A stretch of 64,000 nt of DNA from Capitulum mitella (GCA_030062745.1 CP099839.1:10414118-10478117), one strand, 5' to 3'. Counted from the first letter of the stretch, positions 45,221-58,199 are shown. Notes: a model not told the origin generated them from the letters alone. A program made the numbers and translations.

Positions 45221-45879
45221 CCGGCCGGTCGGCCGCCGCCGGCCACTGCTCTCCCGCCGCAGGAAGTGGGCAGAGGGGAGGGGCGCAGGACTGCCAGAGG
45301 CCGAGGTGAGGCGACCCTTGAAGGCTACGCGCCGCGAATGCCGCCAGGCGTAATGAGCATGCGGCGGGCGCGTCGCGGCAAACACAGAGCTCCTTTGTCG
45401 TGCTTGCCAGGCATCTGAGTTGGTCAGTTTTCTGGCATGCTCTATTCTGTTGTTGCAGTCAGCTGCCGATCGACAAACTGTTGGAGCCATAGGCCTACGA
45501 ACAACGGTCTCATTAATTCCCGTTGTCCACTGATGCGAGAACGCATCGGAACGGAAATGTTGAGTTTGAGAGAAGACGGTTAGTCAATAGGAAGGCAAAT
45601 GCTTTCACATATAGGTATAGTAATAAAGAACGCATGACTTTCAGACCAAATCATATCAACTCCCAAGTAACAAAACAATCACGTGAGAACATGGATTTGT
45701 TCCTCAATCGAGTGATTGTAAATGAGACCTATGACCTATGACCCGAGTGACCTATGGGTCTCGTTGAACGATGGGTCTTGTTTTTGGCATTCTTGTTGTT
45801 ACGTGCACAAGGCTAACCATTAATGGGTTGGGGATCATAAAAAATTGGACCATGTTAACCAAAAATTAAAGTTGCAGAA

Positions 45880-46330
45880 CGCTTTGTGAAATGTGTCAGT
45901 TGAGTTAGAACTTGCCAGATGACAGAGCATGACAGATGGAAAAATTCCGACGTCCCGGATTTTCCGGAAATGCCCAGGTAGTTGACCTCAGGTCAGCTAA
46001 ACTTCTGGCCTTTTCTACGTTTGTTACTGGGATTGTTGGTCTGGTTTGGCAGTTTGAAAGCTAAATATACTCCCTGACGCTTCTCACATCTTTTGCACGC
46101 GAAATTGCACCTTTTGACCCATAACCCAGAGACAGGTCACATTTTGTGCCGAATTTCCAGACCTGCGACCGAATGGAATTTATCGTTTTACAGGCTTTGC
46201 ATGTTTATTAGCAATCATATGTTTCTTGAAAGCACTTATATAACGTAAGAACTTACTTGCTGAAGGTGACTTTATCTCATTGACCCAGGCTGCCATGATT
46301 TTATCTTTTGAAATGTTGTAGATATGTATG
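45880..46330 (+). repeat. Left half of a dispersed repeat (copy split by LINE)
   Basis: Aligns with about 58200-58660: shared words include AGCT(A/G)AAC, AATTGCACC, TTGACC.ATAA, AGGTCAC, GCA..CATATGT and AAGAACTTA. Divergence is high (visibly around one third). The repeat resumes at about 49040 after intervening sequence that includes a LINE. Confidence 0.55.
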
Positions 46331-46579
46331 TATGTATTTACAATCTTGGGGTCTCAACTGCATGAGTGGCTGTTAAGCTACGTTTCATACTGATCATGGG
46401 TACCATGCACGCACATAAACATGAAACATAGGCAGTAATATGGCATACGGACGCATACAAGTCGCAGAGCTCAGCATGGTTAGTCAAATGTACAAGCAAG
46501 CATTCTTTGCTTCAGCGCGAACGAAAATCGATGCTGCCCAAGTGACGTCACGTCCGGTGGTAGCCGACTGTACGTAATG

Positions 46580-48830
46580 GATGCTCGGGAACGGAAGCGC
46601 CGCGTCCCAGCCTCGGTTCTGGACCGGGGGATGTGCTACAAGCCGTCCTGTCTCGTGCCTCGCTGGCGTATTTCACGGTCCAGGAGGAGGACGGCTGCAA
46701 GCGAATCAGGCTTCCCGCTCTCGAGCACTTTGTGCGTCGGGCACATTGCGCAGGATTCCGCAAGCGCCTGGGCCATCAGCCAGCCGAGTGTCTCTCACAG
46801 GTCCGAGACGTGGTCGCATTTTCTACGGCTGAAAATGACTCTGGCACCAAAGTTTAAGATCTGAATTTCGCCGTGGTTTTCCTCCGGTCCATTACCGTAA
46901 GCCGAAATGCAGTACTGGGCCTGCGAGAGAACGAGGGCAGTGGCTAACGTAGCGATGACGCCCGAGGAAGCAGGTGGAGGGTATGCGAGAGACTCACCAA
47001 GGTATCCATGCAGCGACTGCTGACGGCACCCACGCGATTGACCCATGACAGAGTTTTGTCGAAAGTGACGCCCAGATTTTTCATCTCGCTGGCGAAGTTT
47101 GAGGGTCTTTTCACGGAAGACGGTTGTGAAGTCTTGGAGGTTGTCCAAATTCTGGCGGTTGCGGAAGGTGATATGTTGGTTTTTGCTCGCGTTGACCTAA
47201 AGTGCGTTCATGCGGAACCATTAGTGTTAAGATGCTGGAGAGTATTCCATACTAGCGATGAGCACTGGGAATTCGCTTTTTTGCCCGGGACAATAACTCC
47301 GGTGTCGCCTGCGTCCTGCTTGACGTCAGCTCCCGCGGAATGCAATGCCAAGTCGTAAGCGAACATGCTAAACAGAAGGGGCGCCAGGGCGAAGCCCTGG
47401 AAGACTTCCATGCCAATTGGAAGTAGCCACGACAACCACGTCGTACCCGAGTTGTACCTCAGAGGCACGCTTTGAGTGTGACCTCCGAGTTAGGCGGCGA
47501 ACCACGCGTTGTCAGCCCCGTGTTGGCTTGGTTTTTGTAGCAACATGGCGTAGTCAAAGACGTCAAAACATTTACTGAGGACAATTAGGCACAAAAGACC
47601 TCCCTGCTATCGCTGGTTGTCAGGATGCGGTCGGCGGTCGTTATCAGCACGGTTTCCATCGAGCGTCGAGGACGGAAACCGTGCTGCGCGGGTGAAAGGG
47701 GATGGGTATAGGGGACGAAGTGGTAGGGCTGACGCTGGACTATCCTGTCCACCACTTCAGAGACGACAGGTATGATAGATGTGGAACGGAAGTTGGAAGG
47801 ATCAGACGGGTTGCCGGTTTTGAAGATGGGGTGAATGACAGAGTGTTTCCAATGAGAAGGGTAATCGGACTGGGTTAGGCTGGTGTTGATGATGTGAAGC
47901 ATGGCCACACCGATAGCAGGAAAACTGGCCTTTCAGAGGACCAAATAAGCACACGGACGCAGCCATCGGCGGATCCACAGGCGGAAGAGCTGCCGTGGAG
48001 TACATTATGTGTCCGAGGGTTTCAAAGTCGACTGGTGACACGGTAAAAACACAAGCTCCACCCGTGTCAAGCGACAGCCCGGGCCGGGAACCAACCCCTG
48101 ACCAGCGATTTCGGCTGCCACTTTGAGTCCGACGGAAACAAAGAAGTCGTTTAGCGTGTCGCCTGGCAGTTGTAGGTCTGCTCTGTGGCCGCTCAGTTCG
48201 TCGGCAATAACGACCTGAATGTTTCGCCAAGCCGTGCGTGGTCCCTGCTCAGTGATCCTGGTCTGGGTATCCGTTCGCATGCCACGGCGGATTGAGGACC
48301 GGACAGCTCGGTCGAGATGGCGGTGCTCGTTCGAGTTCCGCCCGTCGGTGCGGGCGCACCACGGCGGCGAGTCTTGAGATCTCTTGTGGCGTCCGGACAC
48401 AGTGAGCGCTGCAGGGTTACGTGTGGTGACCGGCTTCACGGGGGCGTGCCGGTCCAGGACAGGCAAGAAGCACGACAGCAAAGGCACGCCACTTGTCACT
48501 TACCATTTGGGAGTGGAAAACATTCCCCCAGTCAGTGCGGTGTAGGTCGAAATTAAGTTACCCCAGGTCGACGCGTTTCAGGCAGCGCGACTGCACAACA
48601 GGCTTGCGGCGAAATCAGGAGACATCGATACGAGCGCGAATAAGGTGATGGTGACTAGAACGACAGAAGCTGGCGCGGCAATCTAAAATGACGTCACGAA
48701 ATTTAAAAATAGATACGTCACGAAGAGAGCCAGCGGCGAAAGTATACGTGCTGACAAGTTTAAACAATGAAACATGGTGTAAAAGCTCCTCAAGCCGAAT
48801 TCGAGCGAGATGCTGCTGATTTTTTTTCAC
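46580..48830 (-). mobile_element. Decayed CR1-like LINE
   Basis: Read on the minus strand. The end of the endonuclease lies at 48.7-48.4 kb (CRSSHHHLIRARIDVS, then LDRHAPVK). A linker reads RTAWRNIQVVIAD and LNDFFVSVGLKVAAEIAGQG. Reverse transcriptase runs 47.9-46.8 kb: WKHSVIHPIFKTGNPSDPSN, LSPAQHGFRPRRSMETVL, LSKCFDVFDYAMLLQK, EVFQGFALAPLLFSMFAYDL, then a DAGDTGV remnant of the DD motif and a C-terminal RT segment near 47.15-46.8 kb. Frameshifts and stops are scattered through it. The order and motifs fit the CR1 group. The 5' part is missing. Confidence 0.8.
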
Positions 48831-49039
48831 AGGTCACACTTTAAACCATTTGCATTTCTACACTATTTTTGAAGTATGATTGTGAACATATTTTGCATGG
48901 CCACAGGTGAAAAGAACTTCAACAATACCTTTTCTCCATACGGTTTATATTGTCCCAGCCTTCTTATTTTTGGACGCAGAAATAAAACCCTGTCATCTCG
49001 AAAAATAACATTCTACAATATTACGTCTGTACAATGCGG

Positions 49040-49700
49040 TCGTGCCCCAGTATCTGTGAGCCATACGTCAAAAAATGTTTTAGGACACGGGTTTCATGAT
49101 GAAGAAGGGAAACTTCATGAACCGATGTCATCGGATTTTACACTGTATCATGTCTGACCAATGATAATGCGGCAGATGATGCGATATACATTGGAAACGC
49201 CTGACATGTAGATATCGGCGCCTTGACCTTGGTTGACCTTGTTTGACCTGAATATGCTCATTTGAGGCTTGCATGGGCGTTTGACATATTTCCAGCGTAT
49301 TCCAACGACAACACATTTTTATGCTTTGAAGGAAGACGTGTTTCCTGCTCTTACAAAAACACGACTTTTCCCTAGTTTTCAAGTTTTTTTCAAAAATGGT
49401 CAAATTTAGCCTCAGGTGTACTTTTTTTGCTCTAAAAACATAAATCAGGCCTTCGTTTTACAAGTAAGTCCTTTGGAGCCACAAACAAGCCTTGATTATC
49501 AGACTTTTCGGTCAAAATATGGACAGGGTAATCTGACCTAGGATGACTTCTGGTGACATAAATGCCCACACTTACTGGAAGCAACTTAAATGCCTTACTC
49601 TAGCATCACCGAGGGTTTTCTAACGGCTAGTTTACTTTATCATTGGGATTTATAGTTCTTTAGATCTCGAAATCTCGTGACACCCGCCCCGACCAAGGTG
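49040..49700 (+). repeat. Right half of the split dispersed repeat
   Basis: Aligns with about 58740-59400: GCCCCAGTA, GTTTCAT.A..AAG, CATGA.CCGATGT, CACTGTA.C.TGT.TGACCAATGA, AATGCGG.AGATGAT, AAACGCC.GAC, TTTAGATCTCGAAATCT. Contains TTGACCTTGGTTGACCTTG. Confidence 0.55.
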
Positions 49701-51526
49701 ATGCCAGAGGCAGCCCGGCGAGGGCTAGCCAAGGTCCAGCGTAATTATCATGCTGTCGGTAACAGTGCTGGACACCTTTTGTCTGAAATCACGGGGGTGT
49801 CCCAGTGGAATTCTGTAGCTTATTTCTTTCTTTCTCCGTGTTTTATGGTTGGCGTTCGAAAGCACAGTAAACAACGGCTGCCCAAGTTTCTCCTTGTCTG
49901 CCAGTTACATTGCTGACCGCTCACAAACAAGCCGAGCAAGCTGGCTGTGAGTGCTTGGTACTCCCCAGTTATTTTCAATTCAGCTAAAACCGCTAAAACG
50001 ACGGCACTCCTCGTGCCACTCACTTCCGGCCAACCACTTCGCCGCTAAAAATAGAGAAGCCTAACTTAATTATATGTCTTAACCCTGCTGACGTGCTTAT
50101 TGTACTTATTACTTGTACTTATTACTGTCTTACGTGCTCTATCTGTAACGCGCGTATCGCTGCTGAAATGCACGTAGCTTGTTATATGGCTGCGTGACGT
50201 TTTCGGCCATGTTTCGTCCTTGTGCTTGCGGGCCGTTGGGCGATCGCCCTCTTGGGTCTTCGCATTGACGCCATTCATGTGTTGTCATTGTGGCTGCATC
50301 ACCCACCACTTCCGACGAGTTTACAGATCCAACTGCGCACGAAGGTCGAGCACGACGTAATCAATACCCTGCCAGAGAAGATCGTCCTCGGAGAACCGCA
50401 GATGACGTCAAGTTGTGGTCTCGTCGTCACCCTTCATGCCCAGTGTTCGGGTCACCGTCCTTTTCAAAATGTCTTTAGGCTGCATCCTCACAGATGGCAG
50501 ACATCATGCGTCGACTCGCACTTCCCCATGCTGCTTAAACGAGACTCCGAAAGGGAAGGCAAGGCTACATGCATTTTGAATACGTTATTTGTTGTGCAAT
50601 GCGGAAGGTCAAAGCCCAAAAATCGACTAGCTGAAGTACTTTGCCTGCAATTTTCCGCAGCTCTTACGTGACAATCACGATGCCTCACCGTTGTGACCCA
50701 AATTTCTCATTGCAGAGTGTGTTGCAGCGACGTCAGCTGACGAGGACGCCGTTCGTCTTCTCAGTTGTTGACCATCACGTCACGAACGACGCATTTCCAC
50801 AGCAGCCATTTCCTCCCATGACTGGCAAATGCATACATTTCACGAAGGCCTTGTGATCGAGGCCGCTGCTAAGTTTTTCTTTTCACAGGATAAATAGTTA
50901 GCGGAAGCCAGATGAAATACGCTTCCTACGAGCGTTGGAACCGAAATAAACAGTGAAGTACGGAAAGTCGAGTGTAAAACATGGCTTACAGTTTCAATAC
51001 AATGCAATACAATACAATGTCAGGATATGTATTCCTTTTTACAGCGTCCGTTTTTGTTCGTCAGTCGAGAAGTCAGAGATGAAGAGCAGGCATGACAAAA
51101 AGGAGTTGGTGACGGTGATGGCAACATTCTGTGCTGAAAGCAATACATAGCTTACTGCTAGGTATTTCCATCGTTCCGTTAAAATAGCAATACATGCACA
51201 GTTGCTCTTTTTTGTCATCCGCCAGGCGTAATGTCCGGTCATAGACGCGGCGTCTGCGTATATGCGGCCGAACTTTGGATTTCATATACCTTAAACTGGG
51301 CTGTTGTCTTTATTTCGTGCACACCTGTCAGAGCATTAACACATTCCGCACGTGCTGCTGTCATTCAGTACTTGAGAACAGTGCGCGGCAGAAGCATTCT
51401 GTTTTGTACTAGAGCGTTTTGAACTGGCTCAAATAGAAGAAATGTAGTTGTACAGCCTCACGCGGCAATATCAAGCTAGGGAGGACCGTCGGGTGCTTTG
51501 CACTCTCGAGGGAGCGCACGGCCGAC
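49701..51526. other. No gene recognised
   Basis: Intergenic sequence downstream of paralog B. No exon, RNA gene or bounded element is recognised. Confidence 0.4.
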
Positions 51527-53225
51527 TCAGGCGGAGTTGGCCTCGGCCGGGATATCCTTCTCCAGACCGGACCAGACGCTGGTGATGAACTGCATCATGT
51601 CGGCCTTGGTGTAGGGACAGCTGGCGCCGTAGAGCGCCTGGCAGGCGGCGGCGCCGCGGTACTTGCCAAGCCAGCCAGCCGCCTCGTACGGCAGCTTGGA
51701 GGCGATCTCCAGGTTGGCGGCGGTGTTCAGGTCGCTGTAGGCGGAGATCGGGATCAGGGCGTGATGGAAGACACGGACGGACGGCCCCAGATGGCCAGCT
51801 GCACAGGCCGGCCGGGAAGGAACGGCGCTAGAGTGTCGGCGGACGCGGCAGCGGACCGATCCACATATTGATCTGTTGTATCCGTTTGCCAAGAGTTACA
51901 ATCGGCGTCGATATTAAAGAGCTTTCTTTTTAAGAATTTCGTCCGTTCAAAGTTGTTGCCGCATTTGTAGTTATAAACATCTGATACTAGCAAACACTTC
52001 GTTACAAACACGTCGAAGGGAGCACGCTGTTTCTTCAGTTGTATGCAAAGAATTGGCCCAGGCAACTGATCTTTAAACATTTTGACGGAGGCCAGTCTGA
52101 AACCATTTCACAATGAACGTCCCAGACGTAAAACAAAGTCCAACATCGCTTCTAAAGAATGCCTAAACTGCACGTGCCTCCTCTTCCTATCCTCCGGACA
52201 ACAATTGCTTACCCCACGTGGGACAACAATTGCTTACCCCACGAAGGCCAGCAGGAGCTTCTCGTCGTCGCCCGCGTTGCTTTCGGCCGCTTCCAGCAGG
52301 CAGATGAGCTTCTGGACGCAGCCGGTTTGGTCGTTGGCGCTGACCGTCTCCCAGACGGCGGCCTCCTCCGTCACCTCGACATCGGCGGCACGGCCAAAGC
52401 GGCGGCCTCGGTTGAAACGGCGACCAAACCGCCGGCCTCCCCTGCCGCTGACAGCGGACAGCTCGTCAGTCACGGCCAGCTCACACATCTCAGGATTTCA
52501 CACAGAGCCACTACAGCCGCCCCTGCCGTGGACAGCGGACACCCCCCGGCTGGATCTCAAACACGCAGTCACTGCAGCCGCCCTGCAGCGGATAGCGGAC
52601 ACGCGTTCAGCCGCGGCCGGCTGGGTCTCACACACAGACCTGTGGCCGGACGCAGGCGACTGCGCGGCATGAGGAACGTGGTGAGGTCGGGCGAGATGAA
52701 CAGAGACGACGGGTTATGACGACGATGGCGGTCCAGGGATGGACTCAGGCTGCCAACGGGACGTCTTGTGGCGCTGATGACAGTCTAGGAGCGGATGCAG
52801 GCTGTCAGCGGGACGTGCTGTGATGCCCATGGCAGGCCAGGGACGGAGTCACGCTGTCAGTGGCTTCCAGTGGAAACAGCCTTCAGGTGTGTCAGCGGAG
52901 CAGGTTCTCTGAAATTCGTCTAACTCGTGTCAGGTACAAACCGACTTCGTCGTGCGAGTTCTCTTTCAAAATCCGTCCGTCCCTCCCGTCTGAGCCGAGC
53001 CCTGTGTCTGCTGTCTGGGTCGGCCTGTGGTGCCCAGTTCGGCACTCACCGGCCCCGTCGGCCGAGCAGCGCAGCGCCCGCCAGCGCCCCAGCCCCGGCC
53101 AGCGCGCCAGTGCCGAGGGCAGCGCCCAGCAGCGCCAGCCCGCCAGCCGTCACCGTGACCTGGCTGCTGCCGAGATCCAGAGAAGCCAGCAGCAGGAGAC
53201 TCAGCACGAAGTACCCGGACCTCAT
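51527..53225 (-). CDS. Small secreted four-cysteine protein, paralog B
   Basis: Three exons on the minus strand, 53225-53050, 52441-52238 and 51734-51527, joined in phase 2 at both introns exactly as in paralog A, give 195 residues. MRSGYFVLSLLLLASLDLGS is the signal peptide. Residues 22-54 are Gly/Ala/Leu-rich. Residues 55-76 are Arg-rich with repeated GRRF motifs. The domain has C100-x5-C106 and C158-x7-C166, with ANDQTGC, QKLICLLEAAE, SKLPYEAAGWLGK and CPYT shared with paralog A. Exons 2 and 3 are much better conserved than the linker, as expected if the C-terminal domain is the functional unit. Function is unknown; no free-standing enzyme motif is seen. Confidence 0.8.
52203..52246 (-). 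repeat. Duplicated 5' splice site at the end of paralog B exon 2
   Basis: CAATTGCTTACCCCACG occurs twice, 26 bp apart (about 52203-52219 and 52229-52245 on the plus strand). The exon-side copy contains the real donor GTGG|GTAAGC; the second copy places an identical donor sequence 26 nt inside the intron. Use of the inner site would shift the frame. Confidence 0.7.
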
Positions 53226-53293
53226 GGTGGCGGCTGTACTGTGCACTTCTCCTGCGACTGGGGACCGACTTGGCTCTCCCCGCCGCGCCGGCT

Positions 53294-53300
53294 GCTTTTA
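53294..53300 (-). promoter_or_regulatory. TATA-like element of paralog B
   Basis: CATAAAA on the minus strand, about 70-75 bp before the ATG at 53225, in the same relative place as TATAAAA of paralog A and within similar GC-rich sequence. Confidence 0.5.
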
Positions 53301-55994
53301 TGCCCCGCCAGCCTCGGCTTTACGCCCGAGGCGTGGGCGGGCGTGCGGTTACCACCAGGATATCTCGCCCGGTTGACGGCGGCAGGTGTGAGCGGCGAGC
53401 GCTCGGCTGTGAAAGCCATTATCCGTAGTACTCACTTGTAACCAGCGGCCGCTTATCTGACCCTGGCGTGGTCAGCAGTCGGCCGGACGTGACGTAATGT
53501 TGCAGAGTCGTGTTACGTGTGGGCACGGTGAGACCAGAGGAGCTGCAGGTATAGCGGCGATGGCCGGCTAATTTATCTTCAGTGTGGGCTGCAGCCAACA
53601 GTAGCGCAGGGAAGTTTTCCATGTTTTCCATGTTCAGCAGTTTGTCACTCGTTCTAGAAGCGAAGGAAACGTTTATTTCGTTGTTGTGAACATTGTTGCT
53701 GGATATTGGGACATGGTCGCCGAAGCCCTCAAGAATCGCTGAATATATATTGTTTTTTTTTAGATAGGCAAGGAAAGTTTCCAAAGCAGCTGCAACTTTT
53801 CAGGGCGCCTGCTCGTACCGAAAACGGATTTTTGGTAAATCGCATTCGCCAGCCACCAAGGGAAACGCTAGTCATTGTTGTCATGGCCAGGTTGAACACT
53901 ATTGCTATATCCACCCTTCAATGTCACAACCACCCTGTTTTGAGGGTTAACCCGACTGCGTCTTCGGATTCCAGTCTCCAGGCTTCATGGACTTTGGCGA
54001 TTAATCTTACGCGATTGTTCGACTCAATATCCCGACCAGAAGCCTGCGTAAACTGTGCGAAATCCACCATTCCAATCAGAATCCACGCAAAATCATATCC
54101 TCCAAGTTCCTGCGAACTTGTAGTGCTCTATCACTCAACAAAAGTGTGTCGTATGAAGCGGAACCAGGAAAAAAATGTTTTCATTTATCAGATAAAAGAG
54201 GATAAGTGTTTCCTGAGGGTACAGAGGATCCCAACAACAGTCTAAATATCCGTTTTATCCCCAACAACACCAGCAACTATCGTATTACGTCTTTGATTGG
54301 CGACAGTACGGTACTTTGCCCAGAGTAAGGTCTTGATGTGATTGAAGCCCTTAAACCATAACCATTTGTTCCAGATTATCATATGAATTGGCAGTTTCCG
54401 CGCTCTGACTGCTACGAATATGCGTTTACTGTGCATAAGGATACGGACCAGCTGCCATGAAGTCACGCTGATTAAGTAAATGTGTTGTGACTCAGTCCCC
54501 GGAAGATTACGTCTCGTAACTCGCTAAGCGAAACGTTGCCGCTTTTGCACATGGTAATTGCATCGTTTGCAACCCATCGCTCTCGTGTTTGGGTTGGTAG
54601 TAACCATATACGAAAACGACGAAGGCTGGACCTAACAGACGCATAGTTTGCGTAGTTAGAAAGCCGATATTTTCTGTAGGCAGCCTTTGTATGTCCAGAT
54701 ATTTATTTCGAATCATAATAACCGAGCTGCTGTCAGAAGCGACATAGCTTCTTGTTACGAAGTCATCTAATAATTCATGACAACTGGATCGCGGAGCGTA
54801 TATTTCTAATCCATAGCCATAAGTAACGACAAAAAATGTCCACCTTTATTGAGCAGATCATAACTACCAATGAAGACCCAGAGGGTGTTACGTTTACAGA
54901 GCACGTGATACTATTGTGCTTCCTAAATTGATATGGAACACCCAGAAGAGGCAAGGCAATTTCTTGGCTTTGATTCAGTTCATATCAAAAGAAATTCCAA
55001 AAAAGGTTTGCGGATTCTCAGGTTTGAAGGTACCCGCATCGTTAGGGTCTTTGATGCGTTTATGGCTGGCTGTGGATGGCTTCATGGATGGCTACGGACC
55101 TTTCGAGAGTGACATTTCGCCTGTTTTAGAATGAGGGGAGGGCAAGACTCGCAGAGTAAAAACCACTGTCGCGTTAGCCGTTCGGTGCCTTCCTTGAAAA
55201 AGGATTCCCTGAACTTCATGACCCTGAGACATGACAGCTATGGAGACTAAGAAGACGTTGGATGATGAACAACATCCTCCATCATCGCCCCGAGACTGAG
55301 AACCTGGAACATTTTGAAGTCCTCGAAACAGGACATTGTTTGACTATATCAGATTCATCGACTCAAGGACACCCTGGACCTTGCTCGTCATCTGGCTGCA
55401 TGCGTAGGTCATTAGAATTTTAGAAATTCTGTTTTCTTTAAATTCTCTAAAGTGCGCGACTTAAATAACCTGCTGCGTTTTGCACAGAACATATCGGCGG
55501 AACTTCGTCGCCTTAGGAAACTTCACTGCAGTGAGGCGCGCTCCTGTAGTCGGTTGATAGCCCGGCTGAGTAGCCCTGTAGTCGGTTGATGTGCGCCGTG
55601 CATGTGGCCCGACCCGGATGATGTGCAACAGCGTGACAGCATACTGTGTGCCTCTTTCCTCTTGCAGGCTCATCATTATGCTGCAGAGCCACGCTCGTTT
55701 TGGAAATGCGTAAAATCGAACCGGAGGCGGAAGCAAACCTTTCGTAAGGAAACCCACCTTGTTAAGGACTACACGGATTGGAAAACCATATACCAACATA
55801 ACACCGACCTCGGTTGAATTTGACCATCACGAGTGATAAACGCGTCATCGGAATAATAGATAAAACCCGATTGCAAGAATGCCTGAGGCCGAGTGCAGCA
55901 AAACACATCTTATGTTTGATAAGTTGGTGGCCGCCTGCCCTCGAGGAAAAGGTCATGACTCTGTGACCTACGGGATAACTGCCTGAAACCTTCA

Positions 55995-56115
55995 GAACCA
56001 TTTAAATATATATATATATATATATTTATATATTATATATATAATATATATAATATATATACAATATATTATATATATTATTATTTATATAAATATAAAT
56101 ATATATATATATAAA
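55995..56115. repeat. (AT)n-type low-complexity tract
   Basis: About 120 bp of TATATA/ATATTATATA alternation that can fold on itself; probably a decayed dinucleotide repeat. Confidence 0.9.
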
Positions 56116-57313
56116 TTAATTATGTTAAAATTCATTTTTAAATGTAGTTTCTTACGCAAACTGTAAATATGTAAAGCCAGCGAAAGAAAAGGCGGAACTA
56201 CTGTAGCCGGCTTGAAGAAATGTCGGAAACCTCGGAGGTGCACCAGCCCCCACCATTGAGAGCTAAATCGTCGGGTAGTCGTTAGTGCATTTTATTACTA
56301 TTCAGAGTGTATAAAGACAATGCTATGCAAAGCCTCGTCGTTCACGTCCGTGTGTGCGTGCGCAGAATGTCCGACATCTGGGCGAAATCTAGCATTGCCG
56401 TGAAGTTTAACCAGTCGGGAAGCTGGCACTATGTTGGCGGGCGTGAGCTTCTTGTTACCGCCTGGCACGGTTATTCCACTACGTGGCCAACAACAGAACG
56501 GAATTTCCAAATTTGGTAACAAGCGGATATTCACTTGGCAGTGCATGACATTGCAGGGTAACTCAGACAGGGCTTCAAGGACAAAATCAATGAAGGAGGA
56601 TAAGGATTCACGCCTTTCGTTATTCACTTACCCATGGAATGTGCTACCATGGAGTAAACTGCGTGGCGTACACTATGTATAATGTCAAACATCAGGACGA
56701 AAGTCAGTGGACAAAAGTGGGCTTGCCAAACATGTGACATTTCTAGTTATTGGGTTCGAGAGCTAGAACAGACGGGAATGCAAGACCACCCAAGACCACG
56801 CAAGCCCAGTGGTCCGCATGAAAAAAAACTTGAAGAATACAGAACTTGACGCCAGCCCTGCTCTTATAACCGCAATTACCAAGCAGCCTCCACCCTAGGT
56901 CACGTAGCTTTATGCAATCGCCAAACAAGGTTAAAACCGTCGGTTTTCGAGAGCATGACGAGCCGAAATGGACACAAAAAGGAGCCCGTGTCAGCACTAT
57001 TTGAGCATGACCGTGCCAAAGTCCCAGCCTCGGAGGTCACTGGACGTGAATCACTTCCTCTCGATCGGCGGCGTGTAGTTTTCCGAACGACCCTACCTGA
57101 ACGCCTGAGCGCAGCACCCGCCATTAGGGAGTGACACGCATGTGGTTGACCTTGTCACCATCGGAAGCTCCGCACAATGTCGATCACGTGCGACGCGCAA
57201 CCAATGCAAACGTCCGACTCACGCGTCCGGGAGGTGTTTCGCGGCATGCGTAACTTCAAAGTCAAAATGACGCATCTTACAGATGTTTCATCAATCCCAC
57301 GTAAAAAGAGATT

Positions 57314-57465
57314 TAAAGAGAGCGAGATAAGGGAAGAGAAAGAAAGGGGAGAAAAGGCGAGGGAGAGAAAGAGAAAAGGGAGAGAGGGGGAGAAGGAGGA
57401 GGAGGGAAAGAGAGGAGGGGGGAAGGAGAAAGAGAGGGGTAGGAAAAGGAAGAGAGACAGCAAAA
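57314..57465 (+). repeat. Polypurine GA-rich tract
   Basis: About 150 bp almost free of pyrimidines on the plus strand (GAGAAAGAGAAAAGGGAGAG type). Open frames rich in Glu/Arg/Lys or Ser/Phe/Leu across it are composition artefacts. Confidence 0.9.
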
Positions 57466-58199
57466 TAAGACAGGGTAAATATTTATTTCATGCCCGCCGT
57501 GACATGTATGGTAGACAGAAATACTGCGCCAGAAAAGGCTGCAGTCCTTTGTTTCTCGGGACTTCTACGTGAACTGCGTTTTAAGGGGATTTTTATAGTG
57601 TTGTAAAGGTGTTAAACATGCGTATTTAACTGCACGCACGGCACGCACCGGGTCGTTGGCATCGGCATCCCCATGCTGTTACCTCGAGGAAGGTCACACG
57701 CAGTCCAGCGCGTCCAGGCAGAGGCCCGCTCAGGCCACGGCCGGCGGCCTCACTGATTAGAGCGCTAACCCCTCAACAGCGCCACATTAATGCGGGGGAC
57801 CATGCGTTAGGGCGAGACACGACACAACGTTTGTATCGAATATTGCCGACTGGCCCATCTTCGTTTGATGTCGTGTGATGAGATAACTGGCGGCATTATC
57901 ACGGTGTGACAGCCGGACATTGACGTTTTAGCTGTCCCCCTGGCACGTGATTAGGATGCGTTCGTTGACGGGGTTTTACCCGGTCATATATTATGTTAAA
58001 ATTTGAGTTGTATTTGTGAGTCATGCCTTTGTGTTTGAATCAAGCGGAACACGTTTTTTTATTGCATTAGTCTTCGCCAGGCTGGGGTAGTTCATAAGAA
58101 CCGCCTTGGTTTTCTGAGGCTAGTCCAAAAAGAAAACAAAAAAGTGCAAGGATACGCAACTTGCGGTACCTTTCTATGTGTCATGTTTAAATCTTGCAT

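Larger units (their letters stand above)
53301..58199. other. No gene recognised; low-complexity tracts
   Basis: Contains an AT tract at 55995-56115 and a purine tract at 57314-57465. An open frame of 179 codons at 53706-54245 has no ATG near its start, no motif and ordinary composition, so it was not called. Confidence 0.4.

Noticed and set aside
53706-54245. 179-codon plus-strand open frame
   Set aside because: No ATG near its start, no domain, ordinary composition and no splice or promoter context; length alone is not enough.
57155-57572. Glu/Lys/Arg-rich and Ser/Phe/Leu-rich frames
   Set aside because: Both come from the polypurine tract.
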